A stretch of DNA of 64,000 bases. It comes from Gammaproteobacteria bacterium. Lineage in GTDB: Bacteria > Pseudomonadota > Gammaproteobacteria > Pseudomonadales > JAUIET01. The position numbers and the translations under genes were made by a program. Location of the stretch: assembly GCA_030429735.1 (NCBI GenBank), contig JAUIET010000001.1:186001-250000 (forward strand). Direction: 5' to 3'. Positions 63,613 to 64,000 of the stretch are shown here, piece by piece (the first letter of the stretch is position 1; each line of letters begins with the position of its first letter). Under the pieces are notes generated by a model that saw nothing but the letters and a program-made list of their open reading frames with translations, searched no databases and was not told the DNA's origin.

Positions 63613-64000
63613 ATGGCAGCCAAGTATCGATTGGTAACACGTAGCGATTTTGATGGCCTGGTTTGCGGGGTATTGCTAAAACATCTGGATATGATCGATG
63701 ACATCAAGTTTGTACATCCCAAGGACATGCAGGATGGCAAGATTGATATCACCAATAACGATATTACAACCAACTTACCCTACGTGCCGGCTGCCCACCT
63801 GTGCTTTGATCACCACGCCAGTGAGCTGATACGCTACCCAGGACAGTACGAGAACTACATCATCGAAGCAGACGCACCATCTGCGGCTAGAGTAGTCTTC
63901 AACTTCTATGGCGGTTACGACACTTTCCCGCGCCACTGGGAAGACATGATGGAAGCGGTAGACAAAGCGGACTCTGCCCAGTACTCACAGCAAGAGGTTC
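63613..64000 (+). CDS. DHH-family phosphoesterase/exopolyphosphatase-like protein (3' end outside window)
   Basis: The first 129 residues are visible from ATG 63613, with GAGAGGACAAC upstream. RLVTRSDFDGLVCGVLLK near 6-23 is the first DHH-family motif (D-x-D), and LCFDHHASE near 67 the DHH motif proper, both metal ligands. DHH proteins hydrolyse polyphosphate, pyrophosphate, cyclic dinucleotide products or nanoRNA. The C-terminal DHHA1 domain lies beyond the window, so the subtype is not assignable. Confidence 0.85.
   Translation, partial: MAAKYRLVTRSDFDGLVCGVLLKHLDMIDDIKFVHPKDMQDGKIDITNNDITTNLPYVPAAHLCFDHHASELIRYPGQYENYIIEADAPSAARVVFNFYGGYDTFPRHWEDMMEAVDKADSAQYSQQEV

Noticed and set aside
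1-64000. CRISPR arrays or rRNA genes
   Set aside because: No regularly spaced short direct repeats and no rRNA-like sequence were seen on either strand.

Overview
The window reads as a gammaproteobacterial chromosome segment, most likely from a marine Cellvibrionales/Halieaceae-type bacterium. This is an inference from protein content: a TonB receptor paired with a carotenoid oxygenase, a LEPR-XLL giant surface protein, a PlsB-type acyltransferase next to a HAD-PlsC fusion, and CopB/CopC/CopD. No rRNA or complete tRNA gene is visible. By eye the left part is GC-rich and the right part more AT-rich.

Positions 1-16.5 kb hold a nitrogen-compound catabolic locus. A plus-strand operon encodes an FAD oxidase (5' end outside the window), a complete peptide/opine-type ABC importer (Tat-exported binding protein, two permeases, one fused double ATPase) and an aspartase-family lyase. 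It converges on a minus-strand operon for a heterotrimeric HcnABC/opine-oxidase-like flavo-iron-sulfur dehydrogenase, an aldehyde dehydrogenase and a cupin. Diverging from that are an M20 amidohydrolase and another DAO-family oxidase, then a DSD1/D-threonine-aldolase-like PLP enzyme. Together they suggest uptake and oxidative or lyase breakdown of an N-substituted amino acid (opine, N-acyl or D-amino acid); the substrate is not known.

Positions 16.5-23.8 kb hold a metal locus: the minus-strand series copC-copD-small periplasmic protein-HupE/UreJ-like-membrane anchor-DUF4198, and divergently a DUF1624 membrane protein, a double GNAT protein and CopB. Positions 23.9-25.1 kb are a scar: an IS transposase tail, the 5' 0.7 kb of a group II intron with a broken reverse transcriptase, and a truncated lrp. 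Intact alanine dehydrogenase (ald) lies beside it.

Positions 26.5-39.44 kb form an integrated island bounded by 26-bp direct repeats of a tRNA 3' end, with a tyrosine integrase and an excisionase-like gene inside the right end. Cargo: a minus-strand set (DAO oxidase, MOSC protein, RidA-like protein, broken MaoC hydratase) facing a plus-strand set (TetR regulator, PhyH dioxygenase, broken class II aldolase), then a peroxiredoxin-like protein, hipBA, and remnants of IS30, a secretin and the ICE coupling protein TraD. It looks like a decayed mobile element.

Positions 39.4-64 kb hold a TonB-receptor remnant, a full TonB receptor, a carotenoid-cleavage-type oxygenase, a 2614-residue LEPR-XLL protein, a crotonase remnant, a further DAO oxidase, a 162-bp MITE-like hairpin, a tightly overlapping NUDIX/lipase/PlsB operon with an upstream HAD-PlsC fusion, an Ldh2-type dehydrogenase, an aldehyde dehydrogenase, an unknown membrane protein and the start of a DHH phosphoesterase.
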